Assembly: GCF_000338875.1 (NCBI RefSeq)
Contig: NZ_AOMO01000066.1
Location: forward strand, 1-64,000
Reading direction: 5' to 3'
Length of the DNA stretch: 64,000 nucleotides
Source: Vibrio mimicus CAIM 602
Lineage (GTDB): Bacteria; Pseudomonadota; Gammaproteobacteria; Enterobacterales; Vibrionaceae
Under the pieces are notes generated by a model. That model saw nothing but the letters and a program-made list of their open reading frames with translations. It was not told the DNA's origin and searched no databases. The translations under genes were made by a program, and so were the position numbers. This document shows positions 43,139 to 51,279 of this stretch, one piece after another (position 1 is the stretch's first letter; each line of letters opens with the position of its first letter).

Positions 43139-44035
43139 ATGCGTGGTCTAGATTATCGTTGGATTGAGGCGCTGGACAGTGTGGTGAATAAAGGCAGTTT
43201 TGAACGGGCTGCTGAACAATTGTTCATCTCTCAATCTGCAGTATCACAACGTATTAAGCAGCTGGAAAAATATTTGGCTCAACCGGTGTTGATTCGAGAG
43301 CAGCCACCAAGACCGACATTGGTAGGAAAAAAGCTGCTCGGCCTTTATCGGCGTGTTTGCTTAATTGAGCAGGAGTTGGTGCCAGAATTGACCAACCAAG
43401 AGCATGTTCGCCCAGTTTCTATGTCTATCGCTACCAATGCAGACAGCCTTGCTACTTGGCTTTTACCTGCGCTCAATACGGTAATGAAAACTCGGCAAGT
43501 GGAACTTAATTTGGCTATCTATGGTGAATCACGCACCCTGGATAAGTTGAAAAATGGAGAAGTAGTTGGTGCGATAAGCCTTGAGCCACAGCCCATTACG
43601 GGGTGTAGCGCTGAATACTTGGGACAGATGGAGTATTTGTGTGTTGCCAGCCCGGAATTTTATCAGCGTTATTTTGCTAAAGGGGTGAATGAGCGTTCTT
43701 TAATGAAAGCTCCAGCGGTGTCTTACGATCAGTATGATGAACTGCACAACAAATTCTTATGGGATTATTTTTCTGTTCCACGGGATAAAGTGATTAACCA
43801 CACGGTAGGAAGTTCTGAAGCCTTTGTACGCCTTGCAGTTTCTGGTGCTGCTTATTGCTTGATCCCTCGTTTACAGATCATTCAGGAGTTGGAAAGCGGA
43901 GCGTTAATCAATATAACTCCCGAGTTTATGTTGTCGTATCCCATCTTCTGGCATCACTGGCAGTTAGAAACAGGAGTGCTGCTTGAATTAAGCCAAGCGA
44001 TTACAGGCTATGCGAAAAGCGTACTGCCCCAATAA
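43139..44035 (+). CDS. argP: LysR-type regulator ArgP (IciA)
   Basis: ArgP activates argO and lysine- or arginine-responsive genes. ATG 43139 (MRGLDYRWIEALDSVVNKG) gives 298 aa, matching ArgP. An in-frame GTG four codons upstream (43127) is possible, with weaker support. The winged helix (FERAAEQLFISQSAVSQRIKQLEKYL) and effector domain are typical. Its gene is back to back with the probable target argO. Confidence 0.94.
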   Translation: MRGLDYRWIEALDSVVNKGSFERAAEQLFISQSAVSQRIKQLEKYLAQPVLIREQPPRPTLVGKKLLGLYRRVCLIEQELVPELTNQEHVRPVSMSIATNADSLATWLLPALNTVMKTRQVELNLAIYGESRTLDKLKNGEVVGAISLEPQPITGCSAEYLGQMEYLCVASPEFYQRYFAKGVNERSLMKAPAVSYDQYDELHNKFLWDYFSVPRDKVINHTVGSSEAFVRLAVSGAAYCLIPRLQIIQELESGALINITPEFMLSYPIFWHHWQLETGVLLELSQAITGYAKSVLPQ

Positions 44036-44134
44036 TTTACCGAGTCAAAGTTGTGTGATTTTTATTCGCGGAGACTGAATCTATGCATTGCTTGGCTTAT
44101 GATGTTGGCAGGCGATGATATAAGGATCGAAACG

Positions 44135-44830
44135 ATGAAATTATTAGCACCTGTGGTTTTACTTTTTTCTGTTCTCTCTGCCCCTACCTTTGCTCAGGAC
44201 TGGGATTTTCCACATATTTCGACTACAGGCTATGGTGAAGTCACGGCTGTGCCGGATATGGCTGAATTCTCGGTTAAAGTTGTTGAATCAACCATGAATG
44301 CTGAACAAGCCAAGGCTGCAGTTGATAAAGCGGTAACCGAGTTTATTACAACACTGGTGAAAACTGGGGTAGCACAGCAGAATATCTCTAGCTCCAATCT
44401 CTACATTAACCCTCAATACCATTACCCTGCGAACGGTAAACCTGAACTTGTGGGATACCAGGCATCTCGCTCTATCACTGTTAGAGTGGAAGAGGTGAGT
44501 AAGCTCAATCAATATCTGGATATCGCATTAGAATCAGGCATCAATCAAGTCAATAGCATTCAATTGAAAGTGCGTGATCAAGAGAAGTATCAACAGCAAG
44601 CACGAATGGCGGCGATTGAGGACGCTAAGCAAAAAGCTCAGTCATTGGCTAAAGGTTTTGAGCGTCGTTTAGAAGGGGTTTGGCGAGTGGATTACAACAC
44701 GCCAAGTGTTGAACCAATCATGATGCGCTCAGCGAATCTCAGTGAAAAAATGGACGTGAGTGATACTTATCAAGAATCCTCACTGGTGATCCGTGATCGA
44801 GTGGATGTGGTGTATAAACTGGCTCCGTAA
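44135..44830 (+). CDS. SIMPL (DUF541) domain periplasmic protein
   Basis: This is a predicted periplasmic protein of the SIMPL/YggE family, linked in E. coli to oxidative-stress tolerance but without a known activity. I start at ATG 44135 (MKLLAPVVLLFSVLSAPTFAQ), which begins a clear signal peptide and follows AAGGATCG; upstream extensions would bury it. The 232-aa protein carries the DUF541 pattern STTGYGEVTAVPDMAEFSV, NPQYHY, GYQASRSITVRV and the AIEDAKQKAQSLAK helix. In E. coli the homologue yggE lies next to argP and argO, the same neighbourhood. Confidence 0.9.
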   Translation: MKLLAPVVLLFSVLSAPTFAQDWDFPHISTTGYGEVTAVPDMAEFSVKVVESTMNAEQAKAAVDKAVTEFITTLVKTGVAQQNISSSNLYINPQYHYPANGKPELVGYQASRSITVRVEEVSKLNQYLDIALESGINQVNSIQLKVRDQEKYQQQARMAAIEDAKQKAQSLAKGFERRLEGVWRVDYNTPSVEPIMMRSANLSEKMDVSDTYQESSLVIRDRVDVVYKLAP

Positions 44831-44859
44831 TCCTTAAGTTATGTTGTTAGTATGAGTGA

Positions 44860-44890
44860 AATAGGGTCGACGAAAGTCGGCCCTATTTAC
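44860..44890 (+). terminator. Terminator after the SIMPL gene
   Basis: Twelve-base stem AATAGGGTCGAC/GTCGGCCCTATT (one GT pair, GAAA loop, 44860-44887) with a short T-rich tail. The following stretch to 45164 shows no other feature that I can support. Confidence 0.75.
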
Positions 44891-45164
44891 TTGTTGTCGT
44901 TCAACTTTTATTCATTAATCAGCTTATGAAGCCAGTGGGTCTAGACTTATCTCATTGTCTTTTCAGATTAATTTAATGAATGTCATATTTTCATTACAGT
45001 TAGACTAAAGCCTAATTTTGCTGAAATTTTGAGCTAAACTGAGCAATAAGTAAACTGCTGACTTTTTCATCAATAATGCTCATTGATTGAAGGAAGGTCG
45101 TTGTTACTTTCTGTCATGCCTAGGCATAGGAAATCAAACACACTGAGCAAGTGAGAGGCAGTGT

Positions 45165-45296
45165 ATGTTGAATCATCTTCTTGTGAGACTGACGATTGGC
45201 TGTTTATTGGTATTAGGCATTAAGCTCAGCGCACTTTATTTTCTACCTATGGTGCTTTTGCTTAATACTCATCACAAAGAGTTTTTCGGTTGGTAA
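45165..45296 (+). CDS. Small predicted membrane protein (43 aa)
   Basis: I do not recognise this gene. The ORF begins MLNHLLVRLTIGCLLVLGI and ends NTHHKEFFGW, with one or two hydrophobic segments (about 5-19 and 22-33), and would be a small inner-membrane protein. Support comes from a good GAGAGG ribosome-binding site 7 bp before the ATG, and from a tight fit before the terminator hairpin at 45300. It lies between the SIMPL gene and the convergent pyk gene. N16961 has a small hypothetical gene in this gap (VC0484, from memory), which may be the same. Confidence 0.55.
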   Translation: MLNHLLVRLTIGCLLVLGIKLSALYFLPMVLLLNTHHKEFFGW

Positions 45297-45297
45297 T

Positions 45298-45328
45298 AAA
45301 AACGGAGCCATGTAGGCTCCGTTTGTTT
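45298..45328. terminator. Bidirectional terminator at the pyk 3' end
   Basis: Ten-base stem AAACGGAGCC/GGCTCCGTTT with an ATGTA loop (45300-45324); T-rich on the plus strand and A-rich upstream. It can serve both the small ORF and pyk. Confidence 0.85.
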
Positions 45329-45374
45329 ATCACGACACAACCAACCGCCGATAGAGCGGTGTGAATGTGTTTGA

Positions 45375-46787
45375 TTACAGTACGTGTACTGAAGCAGTGT
45401 TGGTAGTGCCAGAAGCAACTAGAGCGCCTGAAACCATCACTACGATGTCGCCTTTCTTGCCTAGGCCAGATTGCAGAGCAATCTCTTTACCTAAGTGGTA
45501 GAAAGCGTCAGTGTTGTCAATTGCGTCAACCACAACTGGCGTTACACCCTTAGAAAGTACTAGCTGAGCTGCAGTTTTCTTGTTGGTGGTTACCGCAATG
45601 ATGTTTGCAGTTGGGAAGTATTTACGGATTGAACGCGCTGATTTACCCGCTTCAGTTGCAACGATGATCAGTGGCGCAGCCAGCTTCTCAGCAGTGTCTA
45701 CCGCACCTTTACATACCGCTTCAGTGATACGCAGACGTGGGCTATCCAGACGTGAACCTAGTTCAGCTTTCAGTACAGAATCAGTACGGTTAGCGATTTG
45801 AGCCATGATCTTCACAGCTTCAACTGGGTATTTACCTTTTGCAGTTTCGCCAGACAGCATCACTGCATCAGTACCGTCCATGATCGCGTTTGCAACGTCA
45901 CCCGCTTCAGCACGAGTTGGACGTGGGTTCTTGATCATAGAATCGAGCATTTGAGTTGCAGTGATAACCACTTTACGTGCGCGGTTACATTTTTCGATCA
46001 TCATCTTTTGAGCGAAGATTACTTCTTCAGCTGGGATTTCAACACCTAGGTCGCCACGTGCAACCATGATGCCGTCAGACAGCTCAAGGATCTCATCGAA
46101 GTTGTCCAAGCCTTCTTGGTTTTCGATTTTAGAGATGATTTGGATGTTTTGGCCACCGTGTGATGCCAGAACTTCACGAATTTCTTTTACGTCAGAACCT
46201 TTACGGATGAAAGAAGCTGCAACGAAATCAACGCCTTGCTCACAACCAAATTTCAGGTCGTTTTTGTCTTTTTCAGACAGAGCTGGCAGGTTTACAGAAA
46301 CGCCTGGCAGGTTAACGCCTTTGTTTTCACCTAGTGCACCGTTGTTCAGTACTTTACATTTCACTTCAGTGTCAGTAGTCGCAACAACTTCCATCTCGAT
46401 CAGACCGTCGTCAACCAGAATACGGTTACCAACATTCAGATCTTTAGCAAAGCCAGAGTAAGTTACAGCTACGCGATCTTTGTTACCAACAACAGCAGTG
46501 TCAGTAGTGAAAGTGAATTCTTGACCAGCAACTAAATCAACATCATCACCGTTTTCCAGTTTGATGGTACGGATCTCTGGGCCTTTAGTATCCAGCAGAA
46601 TCGCCAGTTGTTTACCGGTCACTTCCATTACTTTACGGAAGTTAGCGATACGAGTGCCGTGCTCAACGTAGTCACCGTGAGAGAAGTTCAGGCGCATTAC
46701 ATTCATGCCTGAGTTAACTAGCTCAGTTAGCTTCTCTACAGACTCAGTTTTTGGGCCAATCGTACATACGATTTTGGTCTTTTTCAT
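45375..46787 (-). CDS. pykF: Pyruvate kinase (type I)
   Basis: Pyruvate kinase catalyses the last step of glycolysis, PEP + ADP to pyruvate + ATP. ATG 46787 (MKKTKIVCTIGPKTESVEKL), with GGAG 10 bp upstream, gives 470 aa, the PykF size. Motifs are NFSHGDYVEHG, LDTKGPEIR, the catalytic-lysine region IISKIENQEG, VARGDLGVEIP, and the MLSGETAKGKYPVEAV block. The C-terminal domain is complete and suits FBP activation as in PykF. Codon bias is strong. The long upstream gap is shared with the divergent DeoR-type regulator. Confidence 0.96.
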   Translation of the reverse strand: MKKTKIVCTIGPKTESVEKLTELVNSGMNVMRLNFSHGDYVEHGTRIANFRKVMEVTGKQLAILLDTKGPEIRTIKLENGDDVDLVAGQEFTFTTDTAVVGNKDRVAVTYSGFAKDLNVGNRILVDDGLIEMEVVATTDTEVKCKVLNNGALGENKGVNLPGVSVNLPALSEKDKNDLKFGCEQGVDFVAASFIRKGSDVKEIREVLASHGGQNIQIISKIENQEGLDNFDEILELSDGIMVARGDLGVEIPAEEVIFAQKMMIEKCNRARKVVITATQMLDSMIKNPRPTRAEAGDVANAIMDGTDAVMLSGETAKGKYPVEAVKIMAQIANRTDSVLKAELGSRLDSPRLRITEAVCKGAVDTAEKLAAPLIIVATEAGKSARSIRKYFPTANIIAVTTNKKTAAQLVLSKGVTPVVVDAIDNTDAFYHLGKEIALQSGLGKKGDIVVMVSGALVASGTTNTASVHVL

Positions 46788-47087
46788 GGAAGAGTTTCTC
46801 CGATAAACAAAATGATTTTGAAGTTGGTTGTAAGTTCTGAAGTGTTCTCGGTGGTGGCAACTTTGCTTCGTCAATTGCCAAGTCTAGCTCACGAGTCTAC
46901 AGCACTCCAAAACTGAAAGTCTTTCAACAGATTTAGTCATTTTATGACTGACTGTTTGATCAAAAATTTCAGAAAAATCCCTACTTAGCGCCGATGTACT
47001 GGGGGCTCTAGGCGTATTTTTTACTCAATTCTGTAATTTTTTTTCTTTTCTAGGGCGAATTCTACCACTGAATGATAGCAATATCAC

Positions 47088-47110
47088 TGTCTAAGAATTG
47101 TCTTAGGACA
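47088..47110. promoter_or_regulatory. Dyad upstream of the DeoR-type regulator
   Basis: TGTCTAAGA/TCTTAGGACA with a 4-nt loop (one-base bulge) lies about 95 bp before the regulator start, in the 428-bp gap between pyk and the regulator. It could be an operator or an RNA hairpin. The role is unknown. Confidence 0.4.
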
Positions 47111-47142
47111 AGGTTTTAGCGCGAATTATTAATTTTTTGGAT

Positions 47143-47168
47143 CGAAATAAATGGACTTATTTGTTTCG
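47143..47168. promoter_or_regulatory. Candidate operator of the DeoR-type regulator
   Basis: Imperfect inverted repeat with outer CGAAA/TTTCG and inner AAATAA/TTATTT arms lies 48-73 bp before the likely start codon, where an autoregulatory operator would be expected. DeoR-family regulators commonly bind AT-rich repeats with TTTCG-like arms. Confidence 0.45.
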
Positions 47169-47215
47169 TTTTAACTATACTTAGTTTCGGTTCGTAACTT
47201 TAAATGTATTTAAAA

Positions 47216-47986
47216 ATGTCGAAACGAAATACACAACTGAGAAGACACACTATAGTTAAGTTAGTTAATGAGCAGGGCGAGGTGAGTGTTGAGGCTCTTT
47301 CTTCTCAATTTGAAACCTCAGAAGTTACTATACGCAAAGACTTAGCTTCTCTAGAAAAAAATGGTCAACTTTTGCGCCGCTATGGTGGTGCCACCGCACT
47401 GCCGAAAGAAGTGATGCACGATGAAATGAGTGAAAAGGTTTCAGTTCGAAAGGTTTCTTTGGCTAAGGCCGCAGCAAAACTGATTCGTGACCATAATCGG
47501 ATTGTGATTGATAGCGGCAGTACAACAGCCGCTTTAATCCAGCAACTTAATGACAAGCGCGGCTTGGTCGTGATGACAAACTCGTTGCATGTGGCTAACG
47601 CTCTGAATGAATTAGAAAACGAACCAACACTGCTCATGACGGGTGGAACGTGGGACACCCATTCTGAGTCGTTTCAGGGCAAAGTGGCTGAGTCTGTCCT
47701 ACGATCATATGACTTTGATCAGCTATTTATTGGCGCTGATGGCATCGACCTCGAACGCGGAACCACTACGTTTAACGAGTTAGTTGGGCTGAGCAAGGTG
47801 ATGGCCGAAGTATCACGTGAAGTGATTGTAATGATCGAGTCAGACAAAGTCGGGCGCAAGATCCCTAACTTGGAGTTGAGTTGGGACTGTATTGATGTGT
47901 TAGTCACAGATCATGAATTGAGTGACGAGTTCGCCAAACAAATTGAATCTCACCAAGTTCGAGTTATTCGCGCCACGGTGAAATAA
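47216..47986 (+). CDS. DeoR-family transcriptional regulator next to glmS
   Basis: This predicted sugar-phosphate-responsive regulator has an N-terminal DeoR winged helix-turn-helix (VSVEALSSQFETSEVTIRKDLASLEKNGQLLRRYGGA) and a C-terminal DeoRC sensor domain with the ISOCOT-type motifs (VIDSGSTTAAL, LFIGADGID, MIESDKVGRK). ATG 47216 (MSKRNTQLRRHTIV) gives 256 aa; another in-frame ATG lies at 47204. No strong ribosome-binding site is seen for either. glmS follows 64 bp later in the same direction, so control of amino-sugar synthesis by a hexosamine phosphate is a reasonable inference. Confidence 0.88.
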   Translation: MSKRNTQLRRHTIVKLVNEQGEVSVEALSSQFETSEVTIRKDLASLEKNGQLLRRYGGATALPKEVMHDEMSEKVSVRKVSLAKAAAKLIRDHNRIVIDSGSTTAALIQQLNDKRGLVVMTNSLHVANALNELENEPTLLMTGGTWDTHSESFQGKVAESVLRSYDFDQLFIGADGIDLERGTTTFNELVGLSKVMAEVSREVIVMIESDKVGRKIPNLELSWDCIDVLVTDHELSDEFAKQIESHQVRVIRATVK

Positions 47987-48050
47987 CAAATCCTTCAGCG
48001 CTATTCACGTTGAGTAAGAGCGCGACAGTATAAAAATATGGAGTTTAAAT

Positions 48051-49883
48051 ATGTGTGGAATTGTTGGTGCGGTTGCACAACGCGATGTTGCTGAAATTTT
48101 AGTACAAGGTTTACGACGTCTTGAATACCGTGGCTACGACTCAGCAGGCGTTGCGGTAGTAGATAGCGATAAACAACTCACTCGTCTACGTCGTTTGGGT
48201 AAAGTACAAGAACTTGCGGATGCTGTTGAAGCTGCGCAAGTGGTTGGTGGAACGGGTATTGCACATACTCGCTGGGCAACACATGGTGAACCTTCTGAAA
48301 TCAATGCTCATCCACACATCTCTGGTGATATTACTGTGGTGCATAATGGCATCATTGAAAACCATGAAATGCTGCGTTCAATGCTACAAGAGCGTGGTTA
48401 TGTGTTTGAATCTCAAACGGATACTGAAGTGATTGCTCATTTGGTGGAATGGGAATTACGCAATGCATCTTCTCTATTGGAAGCCGTGCAAGCAACAGTG
48501 AAGCAGCTTACCGGTGCTTATGGCACGGTAGTGATGGATCGTAAAGATCCTTCTCGCTTAGTGGTTGCTCGTTCAGGAAGCCCGATTGTGATTGGCTTTG
48601 GGATCGGTGAAAACTTCCTTGCTTCAGATCAGTTGGCATTACTCAATGTGACGCGCCGATTCATGTATCTTGAAGAGGGAGATGTGGCAGAAATCACTCG
48701 TCGTGAGGTTCGCGTGTTTGATCTGCTGGGCAATCCCGTACAACGTGAAATCAGTGAATCGAAATTAGAGCACGATGCGGCGGACAAAGGCCATTATCGT
48801 CATTACATGCAAAAAGAGATTTTTGAGCAGCCGAAAGCGCTGATTAACACCATGGAAGGTCGCATCACGCACGACAGCGTGGTGGTTGAAAGCATTGGTG
48901 TGAATGCCGCTGAGATTCTGGCGAAAGTTGAACATGTGCAAATCGTGGCTTGTGGCACTTCCTATAATGCAGGCATGACAGCTCGTTATTGGTTTGAATC
49001 TCTAGCTGGCGTGAGCTGCGATGTCGAAATAGCTTCTGAATTCCGCTACCGCAAATTTGTAACCCGTCCAAACAGTTTGCTGATCACCTTATCTCAGTCG
49101 GGAGAGACAGCGGATACTTTAGCAGCGCTGCGTCTTGCTAAAGAAAAAGGTTATATGGCGGCCATGACGATTTGTAACGTTGCAGGTTCCTCTTTGGTGC
49201 GTGAGTCAGATTTTGCCTTTATGACCCGTGCAGGGACGGAAATCGGCGTTGCCTCGACCAAAGCCTTCACAACTCAACTTGTGACGCTACTGATGCTGGT
49301 GACAGCATTAGGCAAGCAACAGCAACGCATTGGTCGTGAGTTAGAAACTGAGATCGTACAGGCATTGCACCAACTGCCTAAACAGATTGAAACGGCATTG
49401 TCGTTTGAAAAACAGATCGAAACGCTGGCTGAAGACTTTGCAGATAAGCACCACACTCTATTCTTGGGGCGTGGCGAATACTATCCAATTGCTGTTGAAG
49501 CCTCTCTCAAACTGAAAGAGATCTCTTACATCCATGCGGAAGCTTATGCGGCGGGTGAGTTAAAACATGGCCCATTGGCTCTGATCGACGCTGACATGCC
49601 AGTAGTGGTCGTGGCTCCGAGCAATGAGCTACTCGAGAAACTCAAATCCAATATCGAGGAAGTTCGAGCACGCGGTGGTTTGCTGTATGTGTTTGCCGAT
49701 GAGGTTGCGGGCTTTGAAGCGGACGATACGATGAAAATTATCGCCATGCCGCATGTTAGCGAAATTGTGGCACCGATTTATTACACCATTCCGATGCAGT
49801 TGCTCTCTTACCATGTTGCTTTAATCAAAGGTACCGATGTAGACCAACCTCGTAACCTTGCCAAAGCGGTAACGGTGGAATAA
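48051..49883 (+). CDS. glmS: Glutamine-fructose-6-phosphate aminotransferase (isomerizing)
   Basis: GlmS makes glucosamine 6-phosphate from fructose 6-phosphate and glutamine, the entry to cell-wall and LPS amino sugars. The 610-aa protein has the N-terminal class II glutaminase domain with nucleophile Cys2 (MCGIVGAVAQRDVAEIL) and RRLEYRGYDSAG, then two SIS domains (VACGTSYNAG, LSQSGETADT, GRGEYYPIAVEASLKLKEIS), ending in AVTVE. There is no glmS ribozyme upstream, as expected outside Firmicutes. A TGGAG ribosome-binding site precedes the ATG, and a terminator follows. Confidence 0.97.
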   Translation: MCGIVGAVAQRDVAEILVQGLRRLEYRGYDSAGVAVVDSDKQLTRLRRLGKVQELADAVEAAQVVGGTGIAHTRWATHGEPSEINAHPHISGDITVVHNGIIENHEMLRSMLQERGYVFESQTDTEVIAHLVEWELRNASSLLEAVQATVKQLTGAYGTVVMDRKDPSRLVVARSGSPIVIGFGIGENFLASDQLALLNVTRRFMYLEEGDVAEITRREVRVFDLLGNPVQREISESKLEHDAADKGHYRHYMQKEIFEQPKALINTMEGRITHDSVVVESIGVNAAEILAKVEHVQIVACGTSYNAGMTARYWFESLAGVSCDVEIASEFRYRKFVTRPNSLLITLSQSGETADTLAALRLAKEKGYMAAMTICNVAGSSLVRESDFAFMTRAGTEIGVASTKAFTTQLVTLLMLVTALGKQQQRIGRELETEIVQALHQLPKQIETALSFEKQIETLAEDFADKHHTLFLGRGEYYPIAVEASLKLKEISYIHAEAYAAGELKHGPLALIDADMPVVVVAPSNELLEKLKSNIEEVRARGGLLYVFADEVAGFEADDTMKIIAMPHVSEIVAPIYYTIPMQLLSYHVALIKGTDVDQPRNLAKAVTVE

Positions 49884-49899
49884 ACCTTCTGATAAGTAA

Positions 49900-49928
49900 A
49901 AGGGCTGCTCATTGGGCAGCCCTTTTTC
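49900..49928. terminator. Terminator after glmS
   Basis: Nine-base stem AAGGGCTGC/GCAGCCCTT with a seven-base loop and T-rich tail, lying between the convergent glmS and TRAP binding-protein genes. Confidence 0.88.
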
Positions 49929-49945
49929 TATTTAGCCAGTCCAGT

Positions 49946-51025
49946 TTAAGGGTTGGTATTTAAGTAAGCTTGTGTGGAAATACGAGTCCAATCACGTACT
50001 TTGTTTAAGTAAGCCTGCTGTGAATCGATGATCTCTTTTGCCAAAGGATCACTCGCTGCTTGCTCTTGTAGCAGTTCATTATTCGCTTGGCGCAGCGCGG
50101 CAAGCACGGCTGGTGGGAAATCACGTACCTTGATATCAGGGTACTCACTTTTCATTTCTGCCCAACTGGTGGCGTTCGCATCAATGGCTTGGTTGTACAT
50201 ATCAAAGGCGGCGACACGGAAGGCGGTTTCTAAGATCACTTGAATGTCTTTCGGTAGCGTATCCCATTTCTTTTTATTGACCAGAAATTGAGTTTCGGAG
50301 CCCGGCTCATGCCACGCGGTGTAGTAGTAAGGGGCAATTTTATGAAAGCCCATGCGCAGATCAAAGGCAGGGCCAACCCATTCCAGCGCATCTATCGTGC
50401 CACGCTCAAGTGAGGTGTAAAGCTCACCTGGTGCGATGTTGGTGGGTTTAGCGCCCACCTTCGCTAGCACTTCACCCGCAAATCCAGGGATGCGCATTTT
50501 TAGACCCTGTAGGTCTTCAACGCTGTTGATCTCTTTTTTAAACCATCCCCCCATCTGAATATCCGAATTGCCACCGGGGAAAGAGAGCAGATTGTGTGGA
50601 GCATACACCTTCTCCATTAACTGCATCCCACCGCCATAGTAGAACCAGGCATACTGTTCAGTGGCTATCATTCCAAAAGGCATAGAAGAGAAAAAGAGGG
50701 TATTCGGCACTTTACCTTTCCAGTAATAAGAGCTGGAGTGGCCGAGATCGTATTGACCGGATTTCACCATATCAAACACGCCAAGTGGTGCCTTGTGCTT
50801 GTTGGCTGAATCGATGCGGATCTGAATGCGGCCATTCGACATTTCAGCGGCTAACTTGGCCATGTTTTTCGGAGCATCACCGAGGATAGGGGTATTTGCT
50901 CCCCAAGTTTCGGCTAGAGTGAGTTTATAAATGGGCTGTTCGTCAGCCTGCGCAGTACCAAGTAGAGCGCTCAGAATCAGAGCTAGCGCTGCGCGACTTT
51001 TCGTGAAATAGGTTGTGATTGACAT
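49946..51025 (-). CDS. TRAP transporter solute-binding protein (DctP family)
   Basis: This is a periplasmic binding protein of a tripartite ATP-independent transporter. The 359-aa protein has a signal peptide (cleavage after GTAQA), and the DctP features ANKHKAPLGVFDMVKSGQYDLGHSS, the FFSSMPFGM block, LQGLKMRIPGFAGEVLAKVGA with the carboxylate-binding arginine in KMRIP, and ELYTSLERGTIDALEWVGP. The EWVGPAFDLRMGFHKIAPYYY stretch resembles the subgroup binding 2-oxo acids such as pyruvate. No DctQ or DctM membrane subunit is adjacent, so it must partner with components encoded elsewhere. Confidence 0.92.
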   Translation of the reverse strand: MSITTYFTKSRAALALILSALLGTAQADEQPIYKLTLAETWGANTPILGDAPKNMAKLAAEMSNGRIQIRIDSANKHKAPLGVFDMVKSGQYDLGHSSSYYWKGKVPNTLFFSSMPFGMIATEQYAWFYYGGGMQLMEKVYAPHNLLSFPGGNSDIQMGGWFKKEINSVEDLQGLKMRIPGFAGEVLAKVGAKPTNIAPGELYTSLERGTIDALEWVGPAFDLRMGFHKIAPYYYTAWHEPGSETQFLVNKKKWDTLPKDIQVILETAFRVAAFDMYNQAIDANATSWAEMKSEYPDIKVRDFPPAVLAALRQANNELLQEQAASDPLAKEIIDSQQAYLNKVRDWTRISTQAYLNTNP

Positions 51026-51279
51026 AACTTCCTCGTTGTTATCGTTATCGAAGCTGTAGAGTCTAAGCTGCTGAAAAAAGAGTCAATGATGAAATGGGGG
51101 TAACTTGCCATGCCAATTAGAGTGATGCACTAATGTTGATTGAAAAATAAGCACGAAGAGTTGAAGGTGTTAGAGGGTAATTAAGAAAGTTAGATTTATT
51201 TGCTTAAGATTAGAATTTTATTTTGATTAAAGAATTGTTTGATGGGTCACGCCAAGATCGAGGATCTTGGCGTAACAGA

